The notes under the pieces: model-generated
The model's database searches: none
The model's input: only the letters and a program-made list of their open reading frames with translations
Told to the model about the DNA's origin: nothing
Position numbers and translations under genes: made by a program
Part shown: piece by piece, positions 6,167 through 13,133 of the stretch
Layout: each line of letters begins with the position of its first letter
Position numbering within the stretch: position 1 is the first letter of the stretch
NCBI GenBank assembly: GCA_016926595.1
Contig: JAFGOG010000471.1
Span: 1 to 13,133 of the forward strand
Source: Anaerolineae bacterium
GTDB lineage: Bacteria > Chloroflexota > Anaerolineae > JAAYZQ01
Direction of reading: 5' to 3'
Length of the DNA stretch: 13,133 nucleotides

Positions 6167-7585
6167 TCACTGCGATCCAGCCACTGCCTGACTTGCTTCC
6201 TGGGGCGTGGCTGTGCCGTTCAGCACCGCGGTTACCGCTTCCTGCAATGCCGCCGCCATCCGGGTATAGTCTGCTAGCTGAGGACGAGGGCGGGCTGCCT
6301 GGAGCTGTTGTTGGATGAACCGGCTGTAGCTGTCCCCTGCTCTCCACCCGGCCATGGCCGTGGCCCGCGTGGGCAAATAGTCGGCGGCCTCGTTCCAAGC
6401 GGCATTTGCCGCCGGGCTCATCAACTGCACCATCCAATTGGCAGCGGCTGCCCGGCGGGCAGGATCGCTGGTCACGAGGACAAGGGCCCAGCCACGGCCG
6501 ATCGGCGCCGCAGATCCATTTGCCGTCGGAACGGCTGCAGCCGACGAGTTGGACAGGCGATCGCCGAGATCCCCCCCAGGGGGCGACTGGCGCATGGCCA
6601 GCAGGTAGCGGTGAGCGTTGACCTGGGCCAATGCCGCCTGCCCCGCCGCATAGTCGTTCCAAACATCATCTGTGGTGTGATAGCCCAGCACCTTGGCCGG
6701 GACAATGCCGCTGGACAAGGCGTCGTAATAGAACTGGAGCACTTTGGCCAGGTTGTCCGCGTCCAGAAAAGGGCCATCTGAACCGCTTGCGCCGGACTGG
6801 TCCCGAACCGCGAGGTACTGGACCAGAAAAGCATCGTTGACCAGGCCGGCTTTCCCCCCGGCCGGAAAGAGGTAAGGCCCAGGGCCGCTCAGTAAATTGG
6901 ACCAGGACCGGGGAGGGGAGATCAATTTACTTGTGTTATAAACCAAATGGTCCAGGTTGGCCTGGAATTGCAGCCCATACAACTGCCCATTGAAGGTGGC
7001 CGCCTCTCGGGCGAAGGGATACATGTCTGCCAGCAGGTCCTGGGGCACCAATCCGTCAAGCGGCTGGATCAGCCCTGTCTGAACGGCCGCCCCCAGCTCA
7101 TCGACGTCCAGGATCATCAGGTCCGGCAGCAGGTCAGGCACGACAACCCCAGCCGTCGACAAAAAGTCGAGAAGGCCTCCCTTGCCATACGGCTCTTTGA
7201 GCACGAACTCAAACCGCACCCGCGAGTGGTCTGCCTCGTACAGATCGACCTGCTGGGCCAGGATCTGGCCACTGGTGATATCCTGGGTAGGTGAGAACCA
7301 CTCGGTGGTCCACATGGTCAGGGTTATGACGTTAGACACGGTCAGCGCGCTTGTCGGCATGACATCCACCGATGGTTCGGGCGCTGGGGGCCGCCCCGGG
7401 ACCGGCGTCGCCGTCAACAGACTGGCGGCGGTGGACGCCCCAGGCTGGGCCGTAGGCCCCCCCGGCCAATCGCAGGCCGCCAAGACTCCCACCAGCGCCA
7501 GGCCCAGCAGAGCCAGGCGCACCATTGGCCACGGCATCGTTGGCCGAGATCGAGCAGTTGGCGCGGCGGAAGCAGAATCGCTCAT
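6167..7585 (-). CDS. Extracellular solute-binding lipoprotein, MalE-like (ABC uptake type)
   Basis: A predicted lipid-anchored binding protein outside the membrane that would hand its ligand to an ABC permease. The 472 residues start with a basic, hydrophobic signal (MVRLALLGLALVGVLAAC) whose lipobox LAAC places the lipidated Cys at 38. A Pro/Ala/Thr-rich linker follows to about 80. The mature part has family-1 traits: ITLTMWTTEW as first strand, PDLMILDVDELGAAVQTGLIQPLD, FNGQLYGLQFQANLDHLVYN and a helical C-terminus. The ATG overlaps the purA stop as ATGA and has no clear ribosome binding site, so translational coupling is likely. Met17 or Met21 would give a more usual signal length but also lack a site. 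No permease or ATPase gene is near. The fold suggests a sugar ligand, the operon suggests a purine or nucleoside; neither is shown. Confidence 0.85.
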   Translation of the reverse strand: MSDSASAAPTARSRPTMPWPMVRLALLGLALVGVLAACDWPGGPTAQPGASTAASLLTATPVPGRPPAPEPSVDVMPTSALTVSNVITLTMWTTEWFSPTQDITSGQILAQQVDLYEADHSRVRFEFVLKEPYGKGGLLDFLSTAGVVVPDLLPDLMILDVDELGAAVQTGLIQPLDGLVPQDLLADMYPFAREAATFNGQLYGLQFQANLDHLVYNTSKLISPPRSWSNLLSGPGPYLFPAGGKAGLVNDAFLVQYLAVRDQSGASGSDGPFLDADNLAKVLQFYYDALSSGIVPAKVLGYHTTDDVWNDYAAGQAALAQVNAHRYLLAMRQSPPGGDLGDRLSNSSAAAVPTANGSAAPIGRGWALVLVTSDPARRAAAANWMVQLMSPAANAAWNEAADYLPTRATAMAGWRAGDSYSRFIQQQLQAARPRPQLADYTRMAAALQEAVTAVLNGTATPQEASQAVAGSQ

Positions 7586-8889
7586 CGTTGGATGGTCTGA
7601 TCACGGCCCGGCCCGACAGAGATATACGATGCCGGGATGCCGAGCAGCTCCTCGATGAATAGCACATAGTCGCGGGCCTGGACGGGCAGATCTTCAAAGG
7701 TTTGCGCCTGTACAATGTCGTCCTGCCAGCCGGGCAGTAGCTGGTAGATCGGGCGGCAGCGAGCCAATACCGCCTGGTCGGTCGGGAAGGACTCGAGCCG
7801 CTGGCCATCCAGGTCGTAGGCGACGCAAATCTTGACTGCCTCGAATCGGGAGAGCACGTCGAGCTTGGTAAGGGCGATCTCGGTCAGGCCATTGACGCGC
7901 GCGGCATAGCGAAGCGTGACAGCGTCGAGCCAGCCACAGCGACGAGGGCGGCCGGTAGTGGTGCCAAACTCATCCCAAGGCTGCGTGCCCGTGCCCCGCA
8001 GCAGGTCCGCCAGCTCGCCCTCCAGCTCGGTGGGCATGGGGCCGGCGCCGACGCGCGTCTGGTAGGCCTTGACCACGCCCACCACCCGCTCGATGTGCTG
8101 CGGCCCAACCCCCAGCCCGATCAGCGCCCCGCCGACGGTGGGGTAGGAGCTGGTGACGTACGGATAGGAGCCGTGGTCCAGGTCCAGCAGCGTGCCCTGG
8201 GCGCCCTCGGCCAGGATCCGCTTGCCGGAGCGCAGGGCATGGCTGACCGTTTCTGGGACATCGGCAATGTATGGGGCGAGCCGCCTGGCGTGGGCCAGGG
8301 TCTCTTCGATCACTGCGTCTGCCGTCTCATCCAGCCGCGGCTGGCCATAGATCTTGTCCAGGATTTCGTTCTTGGCGGCAAGCTGCTCGCGGACCCGTTG
8401 GGCCAGCGCCTCTGGCCGCTCAACAGCGTGGAGCAGCTCCTGGGCGCGGATCCCGGTGCGGGCGGCCTTGTCGGTGTATGCCGGGCCGATGCCACGCCGT
8501 GTAGTGCCCAGCGCCGCGCCGCCGCGCAGCCCTTCGGCTGCGCCGTCCAGGGCAATGTGATAGGGCAGGATCAGATGGGCCTGGCCGCTCAGCTTTAGCC
8601 GGGCCGGCGAAACATCAACGCCGCGCGCTGCCAGGCTGTCCATCTCGGCCAACAGCCGCTGAGGATTGACGACCATACCGCTGCCCAGCAGGCAGGTGAC
8701 GCGGGGATACAGGATGCCGGACGGGATCAGGTGCAGAGCAAAGCGCTCCGTGCCCACGGTGACGGTATGACCGGCGTTATCACCACCGCCGTACCGGGCC
8801 ACCAGGTCGGTCTGGGCGGCCAGCAGGTCGGTGATCTTGCCCTTGCCTTCGTCGCCCCATTGCGCGCCGAGGATCACGTTAATTGGCAT
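7582..8889 (-). CDS. purA: Adenylosuccinate synthetase
   Basis: PurA joins IMP and aspartate with GTP hydrolysis to give adenylosuccinate, the first committed step to AMP. Counted from the ATG at 8889-8887, the protein has 435 residues, close to the usual 430. GDEGKGK (12-18) contains the catalytic Asp13, GGGDNAGHT (34-42) contains His41, and GTTRRGIGPAY is at 128-138. Further on are the IMP and GTP loops EGAQGTLLDLDHG, TTGRPRRCGWLD and LTKLDVL. A longer reading from 8910 would add seven residues (MENERGS) absent from the family and overlap ade. The chosen start has GAGAGGGG 4 bases upstream, a site that begins in the ade stop codon. The gene follows ade by 10 bases and overlaps the lipoprotein gene by 4. 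It probably uses IMP delivered by hpt. Confidence 0.96.
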   Translation of the reverse strand: MPINVILGAQWGDEGKGKITDLLAAQTDLVARYGGGDNAGHTVTVGTERFALHLIPSGILYPRVTCLLGSGMVVNPQRLLAEMDSLAARGVDVSPARLKLSGQAHLILPYHIALDGAAEGLRGGAALGTTRRGIGPAYTDKAARTGIRAQELLHAVERPEALAQRVREQLAAKNEILDKIYGQPRLDETADAVIEETLAHARRLAPYIADVPETVSHALRSGKRILAEGAQGTLLDLDHGSYPYVTSSYPTVGGALIGLGVGPQHIERVVGVVKAYQTRVGAGPMPTELEGELADLLRGTGTQPWDEFGTTTGRPRRCGWLDAVTLRYAARVNGLTEIALTKLDVLSRFEAVKICVAYDLDGQRLESFPTDQAVLARCRPIYQLLPGWQDDIVQAQTFEDLPVQARDYVLFIEELLGIPASYISVGPGRDQTIQR

Positions 8890-8899
8890 AGAACCCCTC

Positions 8900-10606
8900 T
8901 CATTCTCCAAACAGCGGCACTAGCTGGAACTTGACCACGTCTACCAGTCCCTTGTCGGTCAGCTTGAGCGATGGTATGACCGGCAGGGCCAGGAACGACA
9001 GGGTCATGAATGGATCGGGCAGGGTTGAGCCCAGGGCCTGCGCCGCTTTCGTCAGGGCCGCTACCTGGTCGCGCACCTTTTCCAGCGGCTGATCGGACAT
9101 CAGGCCGGCGATCGGCAGCGGGCAGGCGGCCTGCACCTGGCCATCGGCCACCGCCACCTGGCCGCCGCCCATCTCGGCGATGGCAGCCACGGCGGCCTGC
9201 ATGTCGGCGTCAGATGCGCCGACGACCACCACATTGTGCGAATCGTGGGCCACGCTGGAGGCGATGGCCCCCCGTCTGAGCCCTATCCCTTTGACCAGCC
9301 CCAGTCCCACGTTGCCGGTGCCGCGGTGCCGCTCGACGACGGCGATCTTGGTCAGGTCGCGAGCCGGGTCGGCCACGACCTGCCCGCCGGCGACTGCCGG
9401 CTCCAGCCGCAGGTCTTTGGTGACGACCTGCCCCGGCACGACGCCGATGACACGCGCCGGCCCCTGGCCCGCCCGGATCGCCAGGTCCAGGGCGCTGACG
9501 TCCAGGTGAACCGTCGACTGGGTGGGGACCTGTGGGAACCCGGCGGCGGATAGGAGGCAGCGCCCCCCTTCGGCCACGAGCTGCCCGGCAGCGTACACCT
9601 GGGCCACTTGCACCCGCTCCAGGTCGTCCAATACCAGCAGGTCGGCTCGATAGCCGGGGGCGACCGCGCCAATCTGCCGCAGGCCAAAGTACAGAGCGGT
9701 GTTGATGCTCGCCATCTGGGCGGCCAGCACCGGGTCAAGGCCTCCGGCGATCGCTTTCCTGACGACATCGTCGATGTGACCCTCGGCCAGCAGCGTGTCG
9801 GGGTGGCGGTCGTCGGTGCAAAAGTGACAGAAGCGGGCGTTGGCCGGCGTCACCAGGGGCAGTAGACTGTGCAGGTTGCGGGCGGTGGTCCCTTCCCGGA
9901 TAAAAATGTGCATCCCCCGGCCCAGCTTTTCGCGGGCCTCGTCCAGCTCGGTGCATTCGTGATCCGAGCCGATGCCCGCCGCCAGGTAGGCGTTCAGGTC
10001 TTTGCCCGACAGCCCTGGCGCATGGCCGTCTACCGGGCGGCCAGCAGCGGCCTCGATCTTGGCCAGAACAGACGGCGCCCGGAACAGGACGCCCGGGTAG
10101 TTCATCATCTCGGCCAGGCCCAAGACCCGGTCATAGGCCAGGATCTGGGCGATCTCGGCGGCGTCGAGCGCGGCGCCGGCCGTCTCCATGTGGGTGGCAG
10201 GCACGCACGAAGGAGCCATCACATACACGGCCAGGGGCAGTCCGGCGCTGGCATCCAGGATATAGCGCACGCCGTCCAGGCCCAGCACGTTGGCGATCTC
10301 GTGTGGATCGCATACCACGGCGGTCGTGCCGTGCGGCAGCACGGCGCGGGCAAACTCGGCCGGCTGGACCATCGAGCTCTCCAGGTGGACGTGGGCGTCT
10401 ATAAAACCGGGGCAGATGAACCTGCCAGCCAGGTCCACGACGCGGCGGGCCTGGTAATCGCCCCAGCCGGCCACCCGGCCGTCGACGATTGCCACATTGG
10501 CGGGATGGACCTCGCCGGACAAGACGTTGACCAACCGGCCGTTCTTTAGCAGCAGGTCGGCCGGCTCTTCACCTCGGGCGACGGCGATCAACCGCTCAAT
10601 GCTCAC
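8900..10606 (-). CDS. ade: Adenine deaminase
   Basis: This amidohydrolase converts adenine to hypoxanthine and ammonia in the cytosol. The 568 residues match the long bacterial form (about 560-600). A small beta domain comes first (LLLKNGRLVNVLSGEV), then the metal-binding HVHLESS (72-78), DPHE (100-103), MAPSCVPAT (130-138), LGLAEMMNYPGV (162-173), DGHAPGLSGKDL (193-204), SDHE (214-217) and CTDDRHPDTLLAEGHID (263-279). The C-terminal domain keeps the specific stretch ASSVAHDSHNVVVVG, which separates Ade from dihydroorotases and other relatives. The start is a GTG at 10606-10604 that overlaps the hpt stop as GTGA. AAAGGAGGAG 4 bases upstream gives a strong ribosome binding site inside the hpt end. 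Its product hypoxanthine is the substrate of the gene before it, so the pair salvages adenine into IMP. Confidence 0.96.
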   Translation of the reverse strand: MSIERLIAVARGEEPADLLLKNGRLVNVLSGEVHPANVAIVDGRVAGWGDYQARRVVDLAGRFICPGFIDAHVHLESSMVQPAEFARAVLPHGTTAVVCDPHEIANVLGLDGVRYILDASAGLPLAVYVMAPSCVPATHMETAGAALDAAEIAQILAYDRVLGLAEMMNYPGVLFRAPSVLAKIEAAAGRPVDGHAPGLSGKDLNAYLAAGIGSDHECTELDEAREKLGRGMHIFIREGTTARNLHSLLPLVTPANARFCHFCTDDRHPDTLLAEGHIDDVVRKAIAGGLDPVLAAQMASINTALYFGLRQIGAVAPGYRADLLVLDDLERVQVAQVYAAGQLVAEGGRCLLSAAGFPQVPTQSTVHLDVSALDLAIRAGQGPARVIGVVPGQVVTKDLRLEPAVAGGQVVADPARDLTKIAVVERHRGTGNVGLGLVKGIGLRRGAIASSVAHDSHNVVVVGASDADMQAAVAAIAEMGGGQVAVADGQVQAACPLPIAGLMSDQPLEKVRDQVAALTKAAQALGSTLPDPFMTLSFLALPVIPSLKLTDKGLVDVVKFQLVPLFGE

Positions 10607-11400
10607 GACACTCCTCCTTTGCGCCTTGATGGGCTGGCGGTGACCCGCAGCGTATAGCCCAGCCGGCTAAACAGCTCGGCGCAGTCCTCCACCGGCAGCC
10701 CGCCCGCCTTGCCGTCCGCCACCAGGTCGTTCAACACCGATTCGTCGGCCGGGGACAGGTCGCCGCCAGCCAATGTCTGTTCTGCCCAGTCGGCCAACTG
10801 ATCCAGGGTGATGCTCCGGTTCAGGTAGGCGGTCAGTTGGCGCAAGATCGCGCCCCGCGCCAGCACCTTTTTGTACAACGGCGCCTTGAGCACCCCCACA
10901 AATGGCAGGTTGCGATACCCCTCGGCAAAATCCAGGCCATAGCCAACCACGAACTTGTCGGGGATCTCAAACCCGACGTAATCCACTGCGATCGGCACCT
11001 GGCGGCGCTCTGGCTTGTCGAGCAGGGCGCACAGGCGCAGGCTGACCGGCTGGCGCGCCTTTAGGTTTTCCACCAGGTAGCTCAGCGTTTTGCCGGTATC
11101 GACGATGTCTTCTACGATCAGCACGTCGCGCCCGGTGATGTCGGTCTCCAGGTCCATAACCAGCCGCACTGCGCCGCTTTCGGTGCTGGCGCCATAGCTG
11201 GAGATGCCGATAAAGTCTAGCTGAACCGGGATGTCGATGGCGCGCATCAGGTCCGACAAAAAGACGATGGCGCCCCGCAGCAGGCCGACGAGCAGCAGGT
11301 TCTTGCCTTTGTAATCCTCCGAGATCCGCCGCCCCAACTCGGCGACCTTGGCCTTGATGGCCTCCTCGGTGACCAATATCTCGGCAATATCGTTTCGCAT
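10603..11400 (-). CDS. hpt: Hypoxanthine phosphoribosyltransferase with an extra C-terminal domain
   Basis: HPRT joins hypoxanthine (often guanine too) with PRPP to give IMP or GMP. From the ATG at 11400-11398 it has 265 residues. The core covers about 1-176. LLVGLLRGAIVFLSDL (36-51) forms the first strand and loop, SSYG (67-70) lies in the flexible loop, and VLIVEDIVDTGKT (93-105) is the PRPP site with the Glu-Asp pair. DKFVVGYGLDFAEGYRNLPF (148-167) is the purine and metal region. Usual bacterial enzymes stop near 180. The remaining 89 residues look like a helical domain (ITLDQLADWAEQTL, then VLNDLVADG, then VEDCAELFSRLGY) and are not part of the family fold. A longer reading from 11436 would begin about 11 bases from the predicted transcript start and is less likely. 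GGGAG lies 11 bases before the chosen ATG. First gene of the purine operon. Confidence 0.93.
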   Translation of the reverse strand: MRNDIAEILVTEEAIKAKVAELGRRISEDYKGKNLLLVGLLRGAIVFLSDLMRAIDIPVQLDFIGISSYGASTESGAVRLVMDLETDITGRDVLIVEDIVDTGKTLSYLVENLKARQPVSLRLCALLDKPERRQVPIAVDYVGFEIPDKFVVGYGLDFAEGYRNLPFVGVLKAPLYKKVLARGAILRQLTAYLNRSITLDQLADWAEQTLAGGDLSPADESVLNDLVADGKAGGLPVEDCAELFSRLGYTLRVTASPSRRKGGVS

Positions 11401-11453
11401 TCTACTTTTGCTCCCAAGCGCGGGTTGTGGCCTCAAAAACTGGGGCCGGGCAC

Positions 11454-11482
11454 AGTATATGCCAAAAAGGAGCCATTGTCAA
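11454..11482 (-). promoter_or_regulatory. Predicted strong sigma-70-type promoter of hpt-ade-purA
   Basis: Minus-strand -35 box TTGACA (11482-11477) is a perfect consensus. It is followed by a 17-base spacer and the -10 box TATACT (11459-11454), one base from consensus. The start of transcription would be near 11447, giving a leader of about 47 bases. That leader would open with a small hairpin, GGCC....GGCC around GTTTT (11447-11429). I see no purine riboswitch fold in so short a leader. Confidence 0.82.
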
Positions 11483-11508
11483 CAGCCGTGTGCCCTGCTC
11501 ATCCCTGC

Positions 11509-11537
11509 TTGCGCTCGGCGGTGTCTTGGGGTACAAT
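11509..11537 (+). promoter_or_regulatory. Predicted promoter of the small plus-strand gene
   Basis: Plus-strand -35 box TTGCGC (11509-11514), a 17-base spacer and -10 box TACAAT (11532-11537). The start would be near 11544, about 18 bases before the ATG. The two -35 boxes of this and the hpt promoter are 26 bases apart and point away from each other, so one bound regulator could touch both. Confidence 0.65.
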
Positions 11538-11561
11538 AGAGCCGGAAAGGTGAGAAAGGCG

Positions 11562-11981
11562 ATGAGCGGACCACGGTTCACGATCCTGGCGCGCATAGAC
11601 GACCTGCGCTTTATCGCCGCCTGCCCACACGGTGTGGCCCACCTGACGTGGAAAAACGCCACCTTGCGCTTTACGCTGGACGAATTCAAGGCCCTGGCCC
11701 GCCTGGTAGAGCGGGCGACGGCGGCGCGAACCCCGATGGTGCTGACCGACGGCGATCTGAGCGTCGCCTGGCAGCCGCTTGACCGCTGCGAGCTTCAGGT
11801 TGGACAGGCTTCTCTGCGCCTCCCCCCGGCCGATTTTCGCCGGCTGGCGGCCGCCCTGCAGCAAGCCAGTCATCGCCTCGATGACCTCACGGCCTCGGGG
11901 ACCTGGACTGAGCCAGACCGGCAGGAATCGCCCCCCGATCCATTCCAAGGTCCCAGACGGATCCCCTTTTCTCGCAACTAG
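11562..11981 (+). CDS. Hypothetical protein with an internal duplication
   Basis: I do not recognise this 139-residue protein. It has no signal peptide or membrane segment and is likely cytosolic. Two similar units can be seen: ATLRFTLDEFKALARLVERAT (about 33-53) and ASLRLPPADFRRLAAALQQAS (about 82-102). They share 8 of 21 positions in the pattern strand, turn, Asp/Glu-Phe, amphipathic helix. CPHGVAHLTW precedes the first unit and DRCELQVGQ the second, suggesting two beta-beta-alpha repeats. The tail from about 110 is rich in Pro, Asp and Arg and probably disordered. The ATG has AGGTGA 8 bases upstream and its own promoter. The reverse-strand frame over this region lacks such signals. It is the only plus-strand gene, divergent from the purine operon and convergent with argS, with a 9-base gap and no visible terminator. 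Confidence 0.78.
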   Translation: MSGPRFTILARIDDLRFIAACPHGVAHLTWKNATLRFTLDEFKALARLVERATAARTPMVLTDGDLSVAWQPLDRCELQVGQASLRLPPADFRRLAAALQQASHRLDDLTASGTWTEPDRQESPPDPFQGPRRIPFSRN

Positions 11982-11990
11982 GCCGACTGC

Positions 11991-13133
11991 TCACATCCTC
12001 TCTGGCGCGCTGACCCCCATCAGCGCCAGTGTCCGCCCCAGCGCCAGCTTGGCGGCCTGCGCCAGCCGCAGCCGGGCCTTGGTGAGGGTCTGGTCGGCCG
12101 GCTCGGAGCTGACGACGCGGCAGTCGCGGTAAAAGAGGTGAAAGACGGCGGCCAGCTCCTGGGCGTAACGCGGCAGGTGATGGCAGGCCAGGGTCTCGAC
12201 GGCCTGCGCCACGACCTCGGGCAGCTCGAGCATCTTGCGGATCAGGGCCAGCTCGGCGGGATGGGTCAGCAGCGACACGTCGGCCCCCTCAGCGCTGTGA
12301 CCCTGCTCCCCGGCGTAGCGCAGGATGCTGGCGATGCGGGCGTGGCCGTACTGCACGTAATAGACCGGGTTCTCGCTCGACTCTTTGCGGGCCAGGTCGA
12401 GATCGAGCTCCATCTGGCTCTCGGCGGCGCGGGCCAGCAGGAAGAAACGCAGGGCGTCGGGGCCAATGTCGTCCAGCGCCTCGCGCAGGTCCACCTGGGT
12501 GCCGGCCCGCTTGGAGATCCGCACCTGCTCGCCGCCCTCCAGCAGGGTCACCAACTGGTAGATGTGCAGGGTCAGCCGCTCGGGGTCGAGGCCCAGGGCG
12601 CGCATCATGGCTTTCATCCGCGGCACGTGGCCGTGGTGATCCGCGCCCCACACGTCGATGACCCAGTCAAAGCCGCGCTGCACGAACTTGTTATAGTGGT
12701 AGCTGATATCCGAGGCGAAATAGCCCGGCAGCCCGTTGGAGCGGATGACTACCTCGTTCTTGTCGGCGCCCAACGCCACGGCGTTGAACCACACCGCGCC
12801 GTCGGCCATGAACAGGTGATCGCCCTGGCGCAGGATGGTCATGATCTGGTCGAACACACCCTCCTGGTAGAGCGAGCGCTCGGAGAACCAGTTGTCGTAA
12901 TGGACGTTCATGGCGACAACGTCCCGACAGACGCTCTCCAGGACCATCTCCCGCCCGATTTCGGTCATCTGCGCCACGGCCTGGTCGCGGGGCATCGCCA
13001 GGTAGCGATCGCCCTCTTTGTCCGCGATCCGCCCGGCCCAGTCTGCCACGTACTGCCCAGGGTATCCGCCTTCCGGGATGTCGCCGGCGTCCTGTCCCAG
13101 GCGCTGGCAGTAGCGGACGTACAGGCTCTCGCC
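11991..13133 (-). CDS. argS: Arginyl-tRNA synthetase, 5' part outside the window
   Basis: This class I enzyme charges tRNA-Arg with arginine. The frame is open to the window end, giving the last 380 residues of a protein that is usually about 550-580. The N-terminal domain and the HIGH motif are therefore not seen. The visible part starts with ESLYVRYCQRLG. It then has YDNWFSERSLY, DGAVWFNAVALGADKNEVV, DVWGADHHGHVPRMKAMMRALG and the KMSKS-equivalent loop VRISKRAGT (ISKR at about 206-209 of the visible part). The C-terminal anticodon-binding helices follow, with SSENPVYYVQYGHARIASILR and an end in LGRTLALMGVSAPERM. The aligned ending fits ArgRS, which normally finishes in a Met after such a stretch. 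It is transcribed toward, and ends beside, the small plus-strand gene. It is a separate unit from the purine operon. Confidence 0.95.
   Translation of the reverse strand, partial: GESLYVRYCQRLGQDAGDIPEGGYPGQYVADWAGRIADKEGDRYLAMPRDQAVAQMTEIGREMVLESVCRDVVAMNVHYDNWFSERSLYQEGVFDQIMTILRQGDHLFMADGAVWFNAVALGADKNEVVIRSNGLPGYFASDISYHYNKFVQRGFDWVIDVWGADHHGHVPRMKAMMRALGLDPERLTLHIYQLVTLLEGGEQVRISKRAGTQVDLREALDDIGPDALRFFLLARAAESQMELDLDLARKESSENPVYYVQYGHARIASILRYAGEQGHSAEGADVSLLTHPAELALIRKMLELPEVVAQAVETLACHHLPRYAQELAAVFHLFYRDCRVVSSEPADQTLTKARLRLAQAAKLALGRTLALMGVSAPERM

Noticed and set aside
8890..8910. Longer purA start adding seven residues
   Set aside because: It would overlap the ade end and add residues that the family lacks; the inner ATG has GAGAGGGG just upstream.
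9869..10549. Plus-strand open frame of 226 codons
   Set aside because: Antisense to the metal-binding half of adenine deaminase, with no motif of its own.
11401..11436. Longer hpt start adding twelve residues
   Set aside because: It would begin about 11 bases from the predicted transcript start with no ribosome binding site; the added residues do not resemble HPRT.
11499..11948. Minus-strand open frame of 149 codons over the small plus-strand gene
   Set aside because: It has no promoter or ribosome binding site in place, while the plus frame has both and shows an internal protein repeat. Doubt remains because neither has a recognised family.
1..13133. CRISPR array, tRNA genes, insertion sequences or defence genes
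   Set aside because: I saw no regularly spaced direct repeats, tRNA-like clover-leaf sequences, transposase motifs or terminal inverted repeats, and the gaps between genes are too short to hide most of these.

Overview
The window is about 13.1 kb of GC-rich bacterial chromosome that is nearly all coding. Eleven of its twelve genes lie on the minus strand. Gene content and style suggest a member of the Chloroflexota (Anaerolineae or Caldilineae type). The grounds are a short EF-Ts, the UppS motif variant RTSGFMLWQ, an S2 with a strongly acidic tail, a MalE-like solute-binding lipoprotein and a broad alpha-phosphohexomutase. This placement is inference from protein style, not from a database search. 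No gap without a gene exceeds about 160 bases. I saw no tRNA, rRNA, CRISPR array, insertion sequence or phage gene.

Reading in the direction of transcription (right to left), the window opens with argS (13133 to 11991, 5' end outside the window). It faces a small plus-strand gene of unknown function (11562-11981), which ends 9 bases from the argS stop. Between 11401 and 11561 lie two back-to-back sigma-70-type promoters. The leftward one (TTGACA, 17 bases, TATACT) drives hpt, ade, purA and a solute-binding lipoprotein gene. These four are packed with GTGA and ATGA overlaps or a 10-base gap. Together hpt, ade and purA carry adenine to hypoxanthine, to IMP, to adenylosuccinate, so this is a compact purine-salvage operon. 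The HPRT carries an unusual C-terminal extension of about 89 residues. The last gene, a MalE-like lipoprotein, is translationally coupled to purA and has no permease beside it. A phosphoglucomutase/phosphomannomutase gene follows after 93 bases.

A second good promoter (TTGCCT, 17 bases, TATACT; 4605-4633) starts the classic cluster rpsB, tsf, pyrH, frr, uppS, cdsA (4487 to 1, cdsA cut by the window edge). It covers translation (S2, EF-Ts, ribosome recycling factor), UMP phosphorylation, the undecaprenyl carrier for the cell wall and CDP-diacylglycerol for phospholipids. The spacers of this cluster hold a hairpin abutting the pyrH ribosome binding site, a short dispersed repeat behind pyrH, and a convincing intrinsic terminator between frr and uppS that probably lowers expression of uppS and cdsA.

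The window is mainly housekeeping. The parts least explained by known families are the HPRT extension, the orphan lipoprotein in the purine operon and the small plus-strand protein with an internal duplication. I see no clear sign of a new multi-gene system.
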